This document shows, piece after piece, positions 33,927-42,387 of a stretch of DNA of 64,000 nucleotides. How positions within the stretch are numbered: the stretch's first letter is position 1; each line of letters begins with the position of its first letter. Below the pieces are notes generated by a model. The model was not told the DNA's origin. It did not search any database and saw only the letters and a program-made list of their open reading frames with translations. This DNA comes from an uncultured Porphyromonadaceae bacterium (GTDB taxonomy: Bacteria; Bacteroidota; Bacteroidia; Bacteroidales; Muribaculaceae): NCBI GenBank assembly GCA_900541835.1, contig UQLL01000004.1:57709-121708 (forward strand). The letters are read 5' to 3'. A program made the position numbers and the translations under genes.

Positions 33927-34840
33927 AGTTGGGAGTTGCGGGCTAATGCTGAGAGCTGAGAACTGAGAGCTGAGAGTGCCGCCACGATGTCCGGCTGCAT
34001 GAGCGAGGTGTGCACCAGCGGCAGGCGCATGTCGGCGTTGAGGGCCTCGGCCATGCGGGGCGAGTGCTCCTTCTCTATCACGAAAGCTACGGCGCCGCGG
34101 CGCGAGACCTGATCAATGACGTTGCCCATGCGGCGCGGCGATGGCTCCTTGTGGCCCTCCTGCACGGCAACCTGGCGGAAGCCGAACTCCTCGGCCATAT
34201 AGCTCAGCGACGGGTGCCAGATTACGATGTCGCGTCCCCGCAGCAGCGCCAGGTCCCGCTCCATCTGCGCCTGCAGCCCGGTCAGCCGTCGGCTCAGCGA
34301 GACATGGTTCTTCCTGTATTTCGGCGCTTCGGAGGGGTTAGCGCGTATGGCGGCCGCCAGCAGCGAGTCGGCCATCACCTGCAGGTGCTCCGGGGTGGTC
34401 CACACGTGCGGGTCCACACCGTGGTCATGCTCATGGTGATGAGTCGAGAGTCGAGAGTCGAGAGCCAAGGGTTGCGGACCGTAATCATGCTCGGCGGCAT
34501 CATGGTGGAAGGTTTCCGTGATCAGCAGGTCGGGGTACATTCCATGAAGCTTGGGAAGTATGGCCTGCTCGAAAGGGAGGGTGCCGACCATGGCGTACTC
34601 GCAGCTGCGCTCCAGGTCGCGCTGTGCCTGCATCGACGGCTCGAAGGTCTCGGCATCGGCGCCCGGCGGCAACAGAGTGTTCACTTTCAGGTCGTGCCCG
34701 GCGATCTGCTCCAGCATCCACGCCTGCGGCGGTATGCTCACCGTCACCGTCGGCCTGTCGTCCGCCCCGGAGGCACGTCTGCACCCTGCCAGCGCAAGCG
34801 CCGCCAGCAGCGCGGCCGCTATCGCCCATCTCATTCTCAT
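33923..34840 (-). CDS. znuA: Zinc/metal ABC transporter substrate-binding lipoprotein
   Basis: 305 aa cluster A-I periplasmic metal-binding protein. Lipoprotein signal LALAGC; TVTVSIPPQAWMLEQIAG is the family start; VGTLPFEQAIL follows. The His-rich loop at about residues 116-145 (HHDAAEHDYG, HHHEHDHGVDPHVWTTPE) contains a metal-ligand His, as do IWHPSLSYMAEEFG and VIEKEHSPRMAEAL. Heptamer arrays enter the gene twice: in the His-rich loop (peptide LALDSRLST) and as the last 15 or so residues (AALSALSSQLSALARNSQL). The start overlaps the acyl-CoA synthetase stop by 1 nt (TAATG). Confidence 0.88.
   Translation of the reverse strand: MRMRWAIAAALLAALALAGCRRASGADDRPTVTVSIPPQAWMLEQIAGHDLKVNTLLPPGADAETFEPSMQAQRDLERSCEYAMVGTLPFEQAILPKLHGMYPDLLITETFHHDAAEHDYGPQPLALDSRLSTHHHEHDHGVDPHVWTTPEHLQVMADSLLAAAIRANPSEAPKYRKNHVSLSRRLTGLQAQMERDLALLRGRDIVIWHPSLSYMAEEFGFRQVAVQEGHKEPSPRRMGNVIDQVSRRGAVAFVIEKEHSPRMAEALNADMRLPLVHTSLMQPDIVAALSALSSQLSALARNSQL
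33948..33976. repeat. Heptamer array forming the 3' end of znuA
   Basis: CTGAGAG, CTGAGAA, CTGAGAG, CTGAGAG on the plus strand (28 nt of perfect 7-bp period). It encodes the C-terminal LSALSSQLSAL of ZnuA. Confidence 0.85.
34441..34467. repeat. Heptamer array inside the His-rich loop of znuA
   Basis: GAGTCGA three times plus GAGAGCC. Coding strand pyrimidine-rich; peptide LALDSRLST next to the metal-binding histidines. Confidence 0.85.
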
Positions 34841-36660
34841 TATTCTTCCGGGTACATGGCGTCGATTTCGCGGGCATAGCGGCGGGCGACGACGGGGCGG
34901 CGCACCTTGAGGGTGTTGGTGACCTCGCCGTTCATGACCGAGAAGTGGTGCGGCAGCAGGTGGATGCGCTTGATGCGCTCATAGGTGGCAAAGCGCTGCT
35001 GGCTCTCGTCGACCTGCTGCATCATGAACTCCTGCACTTTCGGCGAAGCCAGCAGAGAGGCGGTGTCGGCGAAGGGGATGCCCTGCCGCTCGGCCCAGTG
35101 CCGCAGGTTGGGGAAGTTGGGCACGACGAGGGCGGAGACATACTTGCGTCCCTCGCCGATTACGGCCACCTCGTCAATGTATCGGTTCTCGGCCAGATGC
35201 GCCTCCAGAGCCTGCGGAGCTATGTACTTGCCGTTGGCGGTCTTGAAGAGGTCCTTGATACGCTCGGTGAGCACCAGGGCTCCGGAGGGGGTGAGGTGAC
35301 CGGCGTCGCCGGTGCGGAAAAACCCGTCGGGCGTGAAGGCCTGCACGTTCGCCGCAGGGTTATTGTAGTAGCCGCGCGTCACGGTCGGGCCCTTGACGAG
35401 GATTTCTCCTTCGTCGCTGATCTTCACTTCCAGTCCCGGCAGGGGGACGCCCACGGTGCCGACCTCGTAGCCGACGTCGGGGAAGCAGGTCACCGTGGCG
35501 GTGGTCTCGCTCAACCCGTAACCTACCTTGATGTCGACGCCGATGGAAAGGAAAAACTCGCATATGCGGTCGGAAAGGGGCGCACCGGCCGTAGGGAACA
35601 TGTTCGGGTCGGGGATGCCGATGCCGTGCTTGACCTTGGCGAAGAGGCGGCGGTCCCAAAAGCGGTAGCGGGCCTCGAGCAGGCGCGGCACCTTCAGCCC
35701 CAGGCGCCTGTAGTGGAGGTTGCGGCGTTAGCCGATGCGGATGGCCCGCCCCACCAAGGCCCGCTGCAGGCGGCCCATCGACGACATCTTCGACCGCACG
35801 GCCACGTAGACTTTCTCCCAGAAACGAGGCACACAGCACATGAGGTTGGGGTGCACGGCGTGGATAGTCTCCTGGATGTTGCGGGGATCGTAGTTGACGG
35901 CTATGCGCACGCCGCGGCTCAGGCAGTAGAAGCACCAGGCCTTCTCCAGGATATGGCTCATGGGCAGGAACGACATGCTCAGGTCGCGGTCCGTCACGGT
36001 GGTGAGTATCTTGAAATGTGCCTCGATGGCGGCGTCGTAGTTGGCGTGGATAATCTCGACGCCCTTTGGCTCGCCGGTGGTACCGGATGTGTAGATGAGG
36101 GTGGCCAGGTCATCGGGCTCGCCGGCCATGGCGCGACGCTCCACCTCGTGGCGCACCTCCTGCCCGGCGTGGATGCCCAGGCGCACGAAATCGTCCCAGG
36201 AGATGGTGACATGGTCGTCGGCGGCAAGCTCCAGGCCGATGTTCTTATAGACGACCATCTTCAACACCTGCCCGGGATACTGCTTGCAGAAGTTGTAGGC
36301 GAGGGGGTACTGGCCGCTGTCGCCGACGAAGATGACGCGGACGCGGCCGTCGGCGGCGATGAAGTCGAACTGCTCCTGGCTGGAGGCGGCGTATATGGGA
36401 ATGGCGGCGGCGCGGTTGCGGAAAGCGCCGAACTCGGAGATGAGCACCTGCGGGGTGTTGGGCGAGCATATGGCGATGCGGTCGCCCGGCTCCAGGCCGA
36501 GGGCGCACAGCGCACGCCCGGCCACGTCCACCTGCACGCGGAACTCCTCCCACGACGTCGGCAGCCACTCGCCCTCCTTGCGCCAGCAGAAGCGGTAAGC
36601 CTCCCGGTCGCCGTAGCGCCGGGCCTGCTCCTCGATCATCTTCACTAACTTGTTTCCCAT
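34840..36660 (-). pseudogene. Long-chain acyl-CoA synthetase interrupted by one in-frame stop
   Basis: AMP-forming fatty acid CoA ligase (FadD15/long-chain type) of about 606 codons in one continuous frame except for a TAA at 35728-35730. The N-terminal part (36660-35731) has the ATP/AMP motif IYTSGTTGEPKGVEIIHANY and SFLPMSHILEKAWCFY. The C-terminal part resumes with R-R-N-L-H-Y-R-R-L-G-L-K and continues with PTAGAPLSDRICEFF, VGYGLSETTATVT, FFRTGDAGHL and KDLFKTANGKYIAP. There is no frameshift: the reading frame before and after the stop is the same and no sequence is missing. It is either a recent nonsense mutation, a base-call error or a readthrough site. The stop is coupled to znuA (TAATG). 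Confidence 0.9.
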
Positions 36661-36701
36661 ACGTCAATCCGATATACGATGTAACGTTTTTTGCGCCCTT
36701 A

Positions 36702-36799
36702 ACGATTAACGATTAATCTTTTTTGAACGACTGAACGATTTGAGCGAACAGCCGAACCATACGGACAAAATCGTTTAACTCGTTCAAATCGTTCAGTCG
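36702..36799. repeat. AACGATT-type repeat with inverted arms between meaB and acyl-CoA synthetase
   Basis: AACGATT twice in tandem at 36701-36714, then CGACTGAACGATTTGA (36728-36743) whose complement TCAAATCGTTCAGTCG is at 36784-36799, extending a further 3-4 bp after one mismatch. The right arm overlaps the last codons of meaB. Related sequence occurs at 38577-38625. Confidence 0.7.
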
Positions 36800-37902
36800 G
36801 CCATTTGCTCGACCCGGAGCTTGGCGAAGTAGTATTCGAGGACCTCGTGGGCAGCGGTGAACGAGGACTGCTCGTTGTTGAGCACGCGCATCTCCTTCTG
36901 CTCCAGCAGTGCCTTGACGTCGGGGCGGCGGTAGAAGTTGGCGCGAAGCTGCTCGTTGATGCTCTCCACCATCCAGTACTTGGCCTGCTCGTTGCGCTGG
37001 CGCTCGAAGTAGCCGTTTTTGCGGGTGAACTCGAAATAGCGGTCAATCATGTCCCACACCTTGTCGATTCCCAGCTCGTAGTAGCCGGAATAGGTCAGGA
37101 CCTCGGGCACCCAGCCCGAGGGCGTGGGCGGGAAGAGGTGCAGGGCCGAGCGGAACTGCCCGGCGGCAAGCTCGGCGCGCTTGATGTTGTCGCCGTCGCA
37201 CTTGTTGATGACGATGCCGTCGGCCATCTCCATGATGCCCCGCTTGATGCCCTGGAGCTCGTCGCCGGTGCCGGCCAGCTGGATGAGCAGGAAGTAGTCG
37301 ACCATGGAGTGCACGGCGGTCTCGCTTTGGCCCACGCCTACGGTCTCGACGAAGACGGTGTCGTAGCCGGCTGCCTCGCAGAGCACGATCGTCTCGCGTG
37401 TCTTGCGCGCCACACCGCCCAGCGAGCCTGCCGAGGGGGAAGGACGGATGAAGGCGTCCTTCTGCTGGCTCAGCCGCTCCATGCGCGTCTTGTCGCCGAG
37501 GATGGAACCGCGTGTGCGCTCGCTGCTCGGGTCGATGGCCAGGACAGCAAGCTTGTATCCCTGCCCGAGCACGTGCATGCCGAAAGCGTCGATGCTCGTG
37601 GACTTGCCTGCGCCCGGCACGCCGGTGATGCCGATGCGGCGCGAGTGGCCCGTATAGGGCAGGCACTTCTCGATGACCTCCTGCGCCAGGACCTGGTGCC
37701 GGTCGGCTGTCGATTCCACCAACGTCACGGCCCGGCCGAGCACGCTGACATCGCCTTTGCGGATGCCCTCCACGAACTCGCCGGCGGTGAGCTGGCGCAC
37801 CGCCACCCGGGCGCGGCGGTACGGGTTTACGGTAGGCTGGCTGGTGACGCCGCCGTTGACCTGCAGTCCCTTATATATCTTGTCATTCTCAGGATGCTCC
37901 AT
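36793..37902 (-). CDS. meaB: Methylmalonyl-CoA mutase-associated GTPase
   Basis: 369 aa G3E-family P-loop GTPase (MeaB/ArgK) that guards methylmalonyl-CoA mutase during adenosylcobalamin loading. Landmarks: GITGVPGAGKSTSIDAF (G1, about residue 93), LAIDPSSERTRGSILGDKTRMERL, FVETVGVGQSE (switch region), and VINKCDGD (NKxD, G4). The C-terminal helical dimerisation arm is complete. It fits propionate/succinate metabolism of Bacteroidales; the mutase genes are not in this window. It has its own promoter at 37922-37953. Confidence 0.94.
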   Translation of the reverse strand: MEHPENDKIYKGLQVNGGVTSQPTVNPYRRARVAVRQLTAGEFVEGIRKGDVSVLGRAVTLVESTADRHQVLAQEVIEKCLPYTGHSRRIGITGVPGAGKSTSIDAFGMHVLGQGYKLAVLAIDPSSERTRGSILGDKTRMERLSQQKDAFIRPSPSAGSLGGVARKTRETIVLCEAAGYDTVFVETVGVGQSETAVHSMVDYFLLIQLAGTGDELQGIKRGIMEMADGIVINKCDGDNIKRAELAAGQFRSALHLFPPTPSGWVPEVLTYSGYYELGIDKVWDMIDRYFEFTRKNGYFERQRNEQAKYWMVESINEQLRANFYRRPDVKALLEQKEMRVLNNEQSSFTAAHEVLEYYFAKLRVEQMAD

Positions 37903-37921
37903 GGTATTCGATTTTTCGGCG

Positions 37922-37953
37922 CAAAGTTAACACTTTCCGCCCGCACCGCCAAA
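37922..37953 (-). promoter_or_regulatory. Bacteroidales promoter of meaB
   Basis: Minus strand: TTTG (37953-37950), 20 nt, TAACTTTG (37929-37922), about 20 nt upstream of the start codon. Confidence 0.75.
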
Positions 37954-38042
37954 AACCGACCAATAGCCGGCCGAAGGCTTCGGAAAGAGGGCTGACGAGC
38001 TGTTTTTTCGGATAGACATGGCACGGTTTGCGGAAAAAGTGC

Positions 38043-38050
38043 TACCTTTG
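38043..38050 (+). promoter_or_regulatory. -7 promoter box just upstream of the phosphatase gene
   Basis: TACCTTTG, 5 nt before the ATG at 38056; nearly leaderless arrangement as at 31656. The nearest TTTG upstream (38027) is only 12 nt away, too close for -33. Confidence 0.5.
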
Positions 38051-38055
38051 CGGTT

Positions 38056-38622
38056 ATGAAAGGCAAGGAAACGGGAAAACCGGCCGTGAACGGCCGCGTG
38101 CCGAAGGTGCTGTTCGTGTGCCTGGGCAACATCTGCCGATCCACGGCGGCGCAGGCGGTGCTGGAATCGCTGGCCCGCGAGCGCGGCATCCCGGTGGAGG
38201 TCGACTCGGCCGGCACCTACGGCGGCCATGCCGGCCAGGGCGCCGACCCGCGCATGAAAGTCCACGCCCGCCGACGCGGATACGAACTCACGCACCGCGC
38301 CCGGCGAGTACGCGAGAACGACTTCGACCATTTCGACCTGGTAATCGGCATGGACGACGCCAACATCGCGGACCTGCGAGACCTCGCCCCCACCCCCGAA
38401 GCCCAGGCCAGGATACGCCGCATGGCCGACTACCTGCGCCAGCATCCCGGATGGGACCACGTCCCAGACCCCTACTACGAGGGAGCCGAAGGCTTCGAGC
38501 TCGTGCTCGACCTGCTCGAAGACGCCTGCCTGTCCCTGCTCGACACTTTCAACGAAAACAGCAATACGGATTTCAACCGACTAAACGATTCCTCATCATC
38601 GTCCAAATCGTTTAACCGATAA
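38056..38622 (+). CDS. Low-molecular-weight protein-tyrosine phosphatase
   Basis: 188 aa. The catalytic P-loop is VLFVCLGNICRST (C-x5-R-S/T, Cys about 20) and the general acid loop is VPDPYYEGAEGFE (Asp about 137). SAGTYGGHAGQGADPRM follows family order. Such enzymes dephosphorylate BY-kinases such as Wzc, but this gene is 15 kb from wzc and under its own promoter, so the link is inferred. The last 19 residues (NTDFNRLNDSSSSSKSFNR) lie beyond the normal end of the family and are encoded by an AACGATT-type repeat with a local inverted repeat. Confidence 0.9.
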   Translation: MKGKETGKPAVNGRVPKVLFVCLGNICRSTAAQAVLESLARERGIPVEVDSAGTYGGHAGQGADPRMKVHARRRGYELTHRARRVRENDFDHFDLVIGMDDANIADLRDLAPTPEAQARIRRMADYLRQHPGWDHVPDPYYEGAEGFELVLDLLEDACLSLLDTFNENSNTDFNRLNDSSSSSKSFNR

Positions 38623-38625
38623 TCG
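38577..38625. repeat. AACGATT-type inverted repeat at the 3' end of the phosphatase gene
   Basis: CTAAACGATT and AATCGTTTAA flank a TCATCATCG-rich centre. The repeat supplies the Ser-rich C-terminal tail and may also act as a transcript-end hairpin. Related to 36702-36799. Confidence 0.55.
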
Positions 38626-38651
38626 CTCCAAATCATCAAATCATCAAAACC

Positions 38652-39008
38652 ATGAAACGCATACTCCTCACACTCATGCTGCTTGTGGGCGCCATGGCGC
38701 TATACGCAGCCGACAAGCCGACTTTCCCCGGCGGCGACGAGGCCATGCAGAAGTACCTGTCCGAGAACCTCAAGTATCCCAAAACGGCCGCCGACAATGG
38801 CATCGAGGGCGACGTGCCCATGCAGTTCATTGTCAAGGCCGACGGCACCATCACCTCAGTCAAGGTGACACGCATGATCGACCCCGACCTGGAGGCCGAA
38901 GCCATCCGCCTGGTCAAGGCCATGCCCGCATGGACTCCCGCCACACAGAACGGCACACCAGTCGACGCCACCGCCGACATCACCGTAGTCTTCCGACTCC
39001 CCGACTGA
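38652..39008 (+). CDS. Secreted TonB C-terminal-domain protein
   Basis: 118 aa. Signal peptide KRILLTLMLLVGAMALYAADK, then one TonB_C domain: FPGGDEAMQKYLSENLKYPKTAADNGIEGDV, FIVKADGTITSVKV and LVKAMPAWTPATQNGTPVD, the usual Bacteroidota form. It lacks the N-terminal membrane anchor and proline linker of true TonB, so it is probably a periplasmic stand-alone domain rather than an energy transducer. It lies 29 nt after the phosphatase. Confidence 0.85.
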   Translation: MKRILLTLMLLVGAMALYAADKPTFPGGDEAMQKYLSENLKYPKTAADNGIEGDVPMQFIVKADGTITSVKVTRMIDPDLEAEAIRLVKAMPAWTPATQNGTPVDATADITVVFRLPD

Positions 39009-39108
39009 CGCGGACACGAGTCAAGCTAAAGCTCGACGGCAGCACCAAAGAATAACGCGCATGCTTCCCCGAGCTACCAATCTCAACCATAGACCCTCAA
39101 CTACTGAC

Positions 39109-40263
39109 ATGGAGACACCCGCCCGACGCCCATACACCTTCGACCGCGTAGTGCGAATATTCTTCTCGCTATGCGGCGTGGCACTGGTGCTGGTGCTGCT
39201 CGACATCCTGCAGGGCGTGCTGCTGCCCTTCCTGGTGGCATGCCTGATCGCGTACATCCTGGAACCGGTGGTGGGCTGGAACAAGAAGCTGCTCCACACC
39301 TCCAAGCGCTTCCTGCCCGTGGTCCTCACCCTGCTCGAGGCCTCAGCAGCTGCTGCGGCCTTCTGCCTCATCTTCATCCCGTACCTCATCTCCGAGACCA
39401 CCGAGATGGCCGAAATCCTGAAGAAATACGCCACCACGCAGTTCCACATACCCTACCTCTCGGAGAACATACACCAGTTCCTGCGCGAGAACATCGACTG
39501 GGACGGCATCTCCCGCCTCCTCTCGCGGGAGGAGTGGAGCGCCCTGGCCAAGAAGGCCCTCGCCTCCTCGTGGTCCTTCCTGTCGTCGGGAATCGCCCTG
39601 ATAGCCGGCATCCTGAGCTGGCTGATCGTCATCCTCTACGTCATCTTCATCATGCTCGACTACGAGCGGCTGATGCTCAGCTTCCGCCAGCTCGTCCCCT
39701 TCCAGCACCGGCACTCCGTCTTCAAGGTGGGCCGCGACGTCAAGAACGCCATGAACCGCTACTTCCGCGGCCAGTTCGTGGTCTCCATGCTCGTGGGAAT
39801 ACTATTCTGCATCGGCTTCCTGATCATCGGGCTGCCCATGGCCGTGGCCTTCGGCCTGTTCATCGGTGTGCTCAACATGGTGCCCTACCTGCAGCTGATC
39901 TCTCTGCCCATCGCCGCCCTGTTCTGCATGGTGGCGTCGGTCAGCACCGGCGTCCCCTTCTGGGGAATATTCTGGGAGTGCATGGCCGTGTACGTGGTGG
40001 TGCAGTGCATCCAGGACCTCGTGCTCACCCCCCGCATAATGGGCAAGGTCATGGGCCTCAACCCCGCCATCATCCTGCTGTCGCTATCCATATGGGGATC
40101 ACTGCTCGGCTTCATCGGCCTGATAATAGCCCTGCCCCTGACCACATTGCTGCTCTCTTACTACGACCAGTACATCGTCAACCGCCACAGCAAGGGCCAA
40201 AAACCGAAAATCATCCTATCCGACGACTTCCGCTCCGACCAAGAGAACGGCGACAGACAGTAA
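39109..40263 (+). CDS. AI-2E family transporter (PerM-like)
   Basis: 384 aa from the ATG at 39109 (METPARRPYTFDRVVRIFFSLCG); the in-frame ATG at 39061 adds a hydrophilic stretch not expected in the family. About 8 transmembrane helices with the large central domain and the C-terminal signature GLPMAVAFGLFIGVLNMVPYL, VVQCIQDLVLTPRIMGKVMGLNPAIILLSL. The family includes TqsA and PerM, linked to export of small molecules or ion exchange; the substrate here is unknown. A 162-bp palindrome follows 18 nt downstream. Confidence 0.88.
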   Translation: METPARRPYTFDRVVRIFFSLCGVALVLVLLDILQGVLLPFLVACLIAYILEPVVGWNKKLLHTSKRFLPVVLTLLEASAAAAAFCLIFIPYLISETTEMAEILKKYATTQFHIPYLSENIHQFLRENIDWDGISRLLSREEWSALAKKALASSWSFLSSGIALIAGILSWLIVILYVIFIMLDYERLMLSFRQLVPFQHRHSVFKVGRDVKNAMNRYFRGQFVVSMLVGILFCIGFLIIGLPMAVAFGLFIGVLNMVPYLQLISLPIAALFCMVASVSTGVPFWGIFWECMAVYVVVQCIQDLVLTPRIMGKVMGLNPAIILLSLSIWGSLLGFIGLIIALPLTTLLLSYYDQYIVNRHSKGQKPKIILSDDFRSDQENGDRQ

Positions 40264-40281
40264 CAGCGTCAACGGCGCGTA

Positions 40282-40443
40282 AGGCTCTGTTCCTCAAAAA
40301 ATATTAACGTCGGGGCGGTGGCTTTTCGGTGAATTTCGTCGAGTCTCATCAGTCACGATGCTCGCATCGCTCCTTCTTCAACTCGCGAAATTTCCGCGAA
40401 AATCCACCGCCCCGGCGTAATATTTTTTTAAGGAACAGAGCCT
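40282..40443. repeat. 162-bp long palindrome between convergent genes
   Basis: The left arm begins AGGCTCTGTTCC at 40282 and the right arm ends with its complement at 40443. About 60 nt on each side pair with roughly 90 percent identity, including the GC core CGGGGCGGTGG / CCACCGCCCCG and A- or T-runs that would serve as a U-tract in both directions. The centre holds CTCGCATCGCTCC, similar to the loop at 29593. It is placed as a bidirectional terminator but is far longer than needed. Confidence 0.85.
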
Positions 40444-40453
40444 AAAAATTGTC

Positions 40454-41077
40454 TTATGCCAGTTCAGGCAGAGACAGGCGTGGCCAGGTGCGCCGCGCCG
40501 CCGACAATGCCGGGCGCAGCAGGCGCATCAGGCCGTAGGCGATGCCGGCCCCTATCGCGAAGCCAGCCAGCACATCGCCCGGGTAATGCACGCCCAGGTA
40601 GATGCGCGACAGCGACACCAGCGCCGACCAGCCCAGCAGCCACGCCATCAGCGCCCTCCGCCTCAGCCATAGCGAGAGAGTGATGGCCACCACGGCCGTG
40701 TTGGCCGCGTGGCACGACGGAAAACCGTACTTTCCTCCCCGGTAATTGTTGACCAAGTGCACCCACTCGCTCAGAGGATTGTCAGGATTCGAAGACCGAA
40801 GGCGCCCCACCGCCGAGCGAAGCCACGAGCCGCACAGCTGGTCGGCAAGCGTTACCGCCAGCAACGTCGTCAGCAGGCACAGAACCGCCCCCTTCAGCCC
40901 GTATCGGCGCCATACCAGCGCGAACAGAAGCAAGTACAGAGGAATCCACACGGTCCGACAGCTCACCGTGCGCATCACCGTGTCCAGCACCGGGTTGTGC
41001 AGGCCATTCAGGCCTAACAGCAAAGTCGAATCTACGTATTGAACAAACTGCGCCGCGGAGCAGAAAATGTCGTTCAT
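40454..41077 (-). CDS. PAP2 superfamily phosphatase
   Basis: 207 aa membrane phosphatase with about six transmembrane segments. The PAP2 active site appears as VGRLRSS (first motif, weakened), GFPSCHAANT (P-S-x-H, with Cys in place of Gly) and SRIYLGVHYPGDVLAG (S-R-x5-H-x3-D). The His of motif 2 and His of motif 3 are kept. Such enzymes dephosphorylate undecaprenyl pyrophosphate or phosphatidyl-glycerophosphate. Specificity unknown. Confidence 0.88.
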   Translation of the reverse strand: MNDIFCSAAQFVQYVDSTLLLGLNGLHNPVLDTVMRTVSCRTVWIPLYLLLFALVWRRYGLKGAVLCLLTTLLAVTLADQLCGSWLRSAVGRLRSSNPDNPLSEWVHLVNNYRGGKYGFPSCHAANTAVVAITLSLWLRRRALMAWLLGWSALVSLSRIYLGVHYPGDVLAGFAIGAGIAYGLMRLLRPALSAARRTWPRLSLPELA

Positions 41078-41083
41078 CAGATT

Positions 41084-41143
41084 GGGAAGCGTGTATTATT
41101 GTCAGTCAGCCAGCCTACATCAGCCAACCAGTAAACGCTTCCC
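41084..41143. repeat. Inverted repeat between DoxX-like and PAP2 genes
   Basis: GGGAAGCGT (41084-41092) and ACGCTTCCC (41135-41143), 9 bp perfect; on the plus strand the second arm is followed by GTCGTCTTTTATT. Both flanking genes read on the minus strand, where it lies in the leader of the PAP2 gene. Confidence 0.5.
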
Positions 41144-41162
41144 GTCGTCTTTTATTGCCGGG

Positions 41163-41681
41163 CTACCTGCGTCGCCTGCCGAAAAGCAGCCTTGACAGCG
41201 TCAGGCGCCCGGGACCGAGCACGGCCACCATGGCCGTCAGCGCCCCGGACACGAGCGACAGCTGGTTAGGAGCAGAGAAGTCAGCCACCCCGCCATGAGC
41301 CGCCGCGTAGCCCATCAGCGACATAACCGCCAGCACCGTCAGCACGAGAGCCGCGTAGCGCCCCATCAGCCCCAGGCACATCATCGCGCCCAGCACGAGC
41401 GCCGCCACACCATATATATATGTGTGCCGCTCCAGCCCGAAGATGTCCAGCTCCCCCCGCATCTGCATCACCGCGCCGCCTATGATGAACACTGCCGCCA
41501 CAATGCGCAGCAGCAGACGCGAATAGGAACCGCGCAGGCAGCAGGCCCCGACGGCGCCGAACATCCGAGCCAGACTGCCGGAAAGGGGCGCGATGGAGAC
41601 CGAAGCCTCCATGCGGCGCGTGAACGGCGGAAGGCGGTCGATGGAACCGGGGTTGACAGGTAGTATCTTGGGATCACTCAT
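41163..41681 (-). CDS. DoxX-like membrane protein
   Basis: 172 aa. A hydrophilic N-terminus of about 50 residues precedes four transmembrane segments (LLLRIVAAVFIIGGAVM, YIYGVAALVLGAMMCLGLMG, YAALVLTVLAVMSLMGYAA, LSLVSGALTAMVAVLG), ending GPGRLTLSRLL. The G-x-GR-x-SLD-x-LL-like end and four-helix plan fit the DoxX family, but the conserved charges are weak. Function unknown. Confidence 0.6.
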   Translation of the reverse strand: MSDPKILPVNPGSIDRLPPFTRRMEASVSIAPLSGSLARMFGAVGACCLRGSYSRLLLRIVAAVFIIGGAVMQMRGELDIFGLERHTYIYGVAALVLGAMMCLGLMGRYAALVLTVLAVMSLMGYAAAHGGVADFSAPNQLSLVSGALTAMVAVLGPGRLTLSRLLFGRRRR

Positions 41682-42156
41682 GAGACAGGGCGCATAACAG
41701 TCAGCGAAAAAAATTCAGCATGCCTACACATGCTTTCTCTTGATTAACACTGCGGCGGCGACAAAGGTTCCCAGTCTCCCGAGCTTTCAAGTCCCTGCCA
41801 CTCCTGCACCTCCGCCCCCACTCCGACCTATGCTAAATGTTAATTTTTATTTTTCATTAACCTAAATAATGCCCCAATCTAAATATTTATAAAATCCCCG
41901 TGGCAATTTCTCCGCAGTTTTTGCCCATCTTTCAGCATCAGGAAGAAAAACGCCGGCCACAAGCGGCACAGGCTCGACAGACATGAGTTCGACACTAACT
42001 TGCTGACTCATAGCCATCACGCGCGACCTGAACCACAAACATCCTGCACACGACCATATCGACGAAGCCTCTGCCGACGACGTCGCCACACATCTTCCGC
42101 ATACGCCTGAAATGTTAAAAATTGCACCGTAGTGTGAAAGATAAAAAAAATTGTAG

Positions 42157-42164
42157 TAAATTTG
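42157..42164 (+). promoter_or_regulatory. -7 promoter box upstream of the susCD operon
   Basis: TAAATTTG followed by CAAGTGC. No -33 TTTG at 19-21 nt, which fits a promoter that needs an activator or an alternative sigma factor. It predicts a leader of about 225 nt before susC. Confidence 0.5.
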
Positions 42165-42207
42165 CAAGTGCAACTTTTTTGACTAAAACTACAACGGCGA
42201 AACTAAC

Positions 42208-42387
42208 ATGACATTACAGCGGCCTTGCAGCATCCGGCCAGTCCCCTCGTCGAGCATCCGGCGTGCGCCATCGGTGGCGTGCGGCACGATGCGTCCGGGA
42301 CTGTTCCCGCACAGGCCGCAGCCGGGGGCCCAGGTTCCCGGGAAACACCTTGAAAACCCTGAAAACGAAAAAACATTCATTATCTAA
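42208..42387 (+). other. Possible leader ORF (59 codons) before susC
   Basis: ATG at 42208 to TAA at 42385-42387, ending 10 nt before the susC start. The predicted peptide is Pro/Arg-rich with no known domain (starts MTLQRPCSIRPVPSSS). In GC-rich DNA such a frame can arise by chance. The same stretch could fold strongly (GCATCCGG direct repeats, CCCGGG palindrome near 42340). Confidence 0.3.

Noticed and set aside
41862..42173. 103-codon minus frame upstream of susC
   Set aside because: No signal, domain or promoter, mixed codon use, and it overlaps the susC promoter box.
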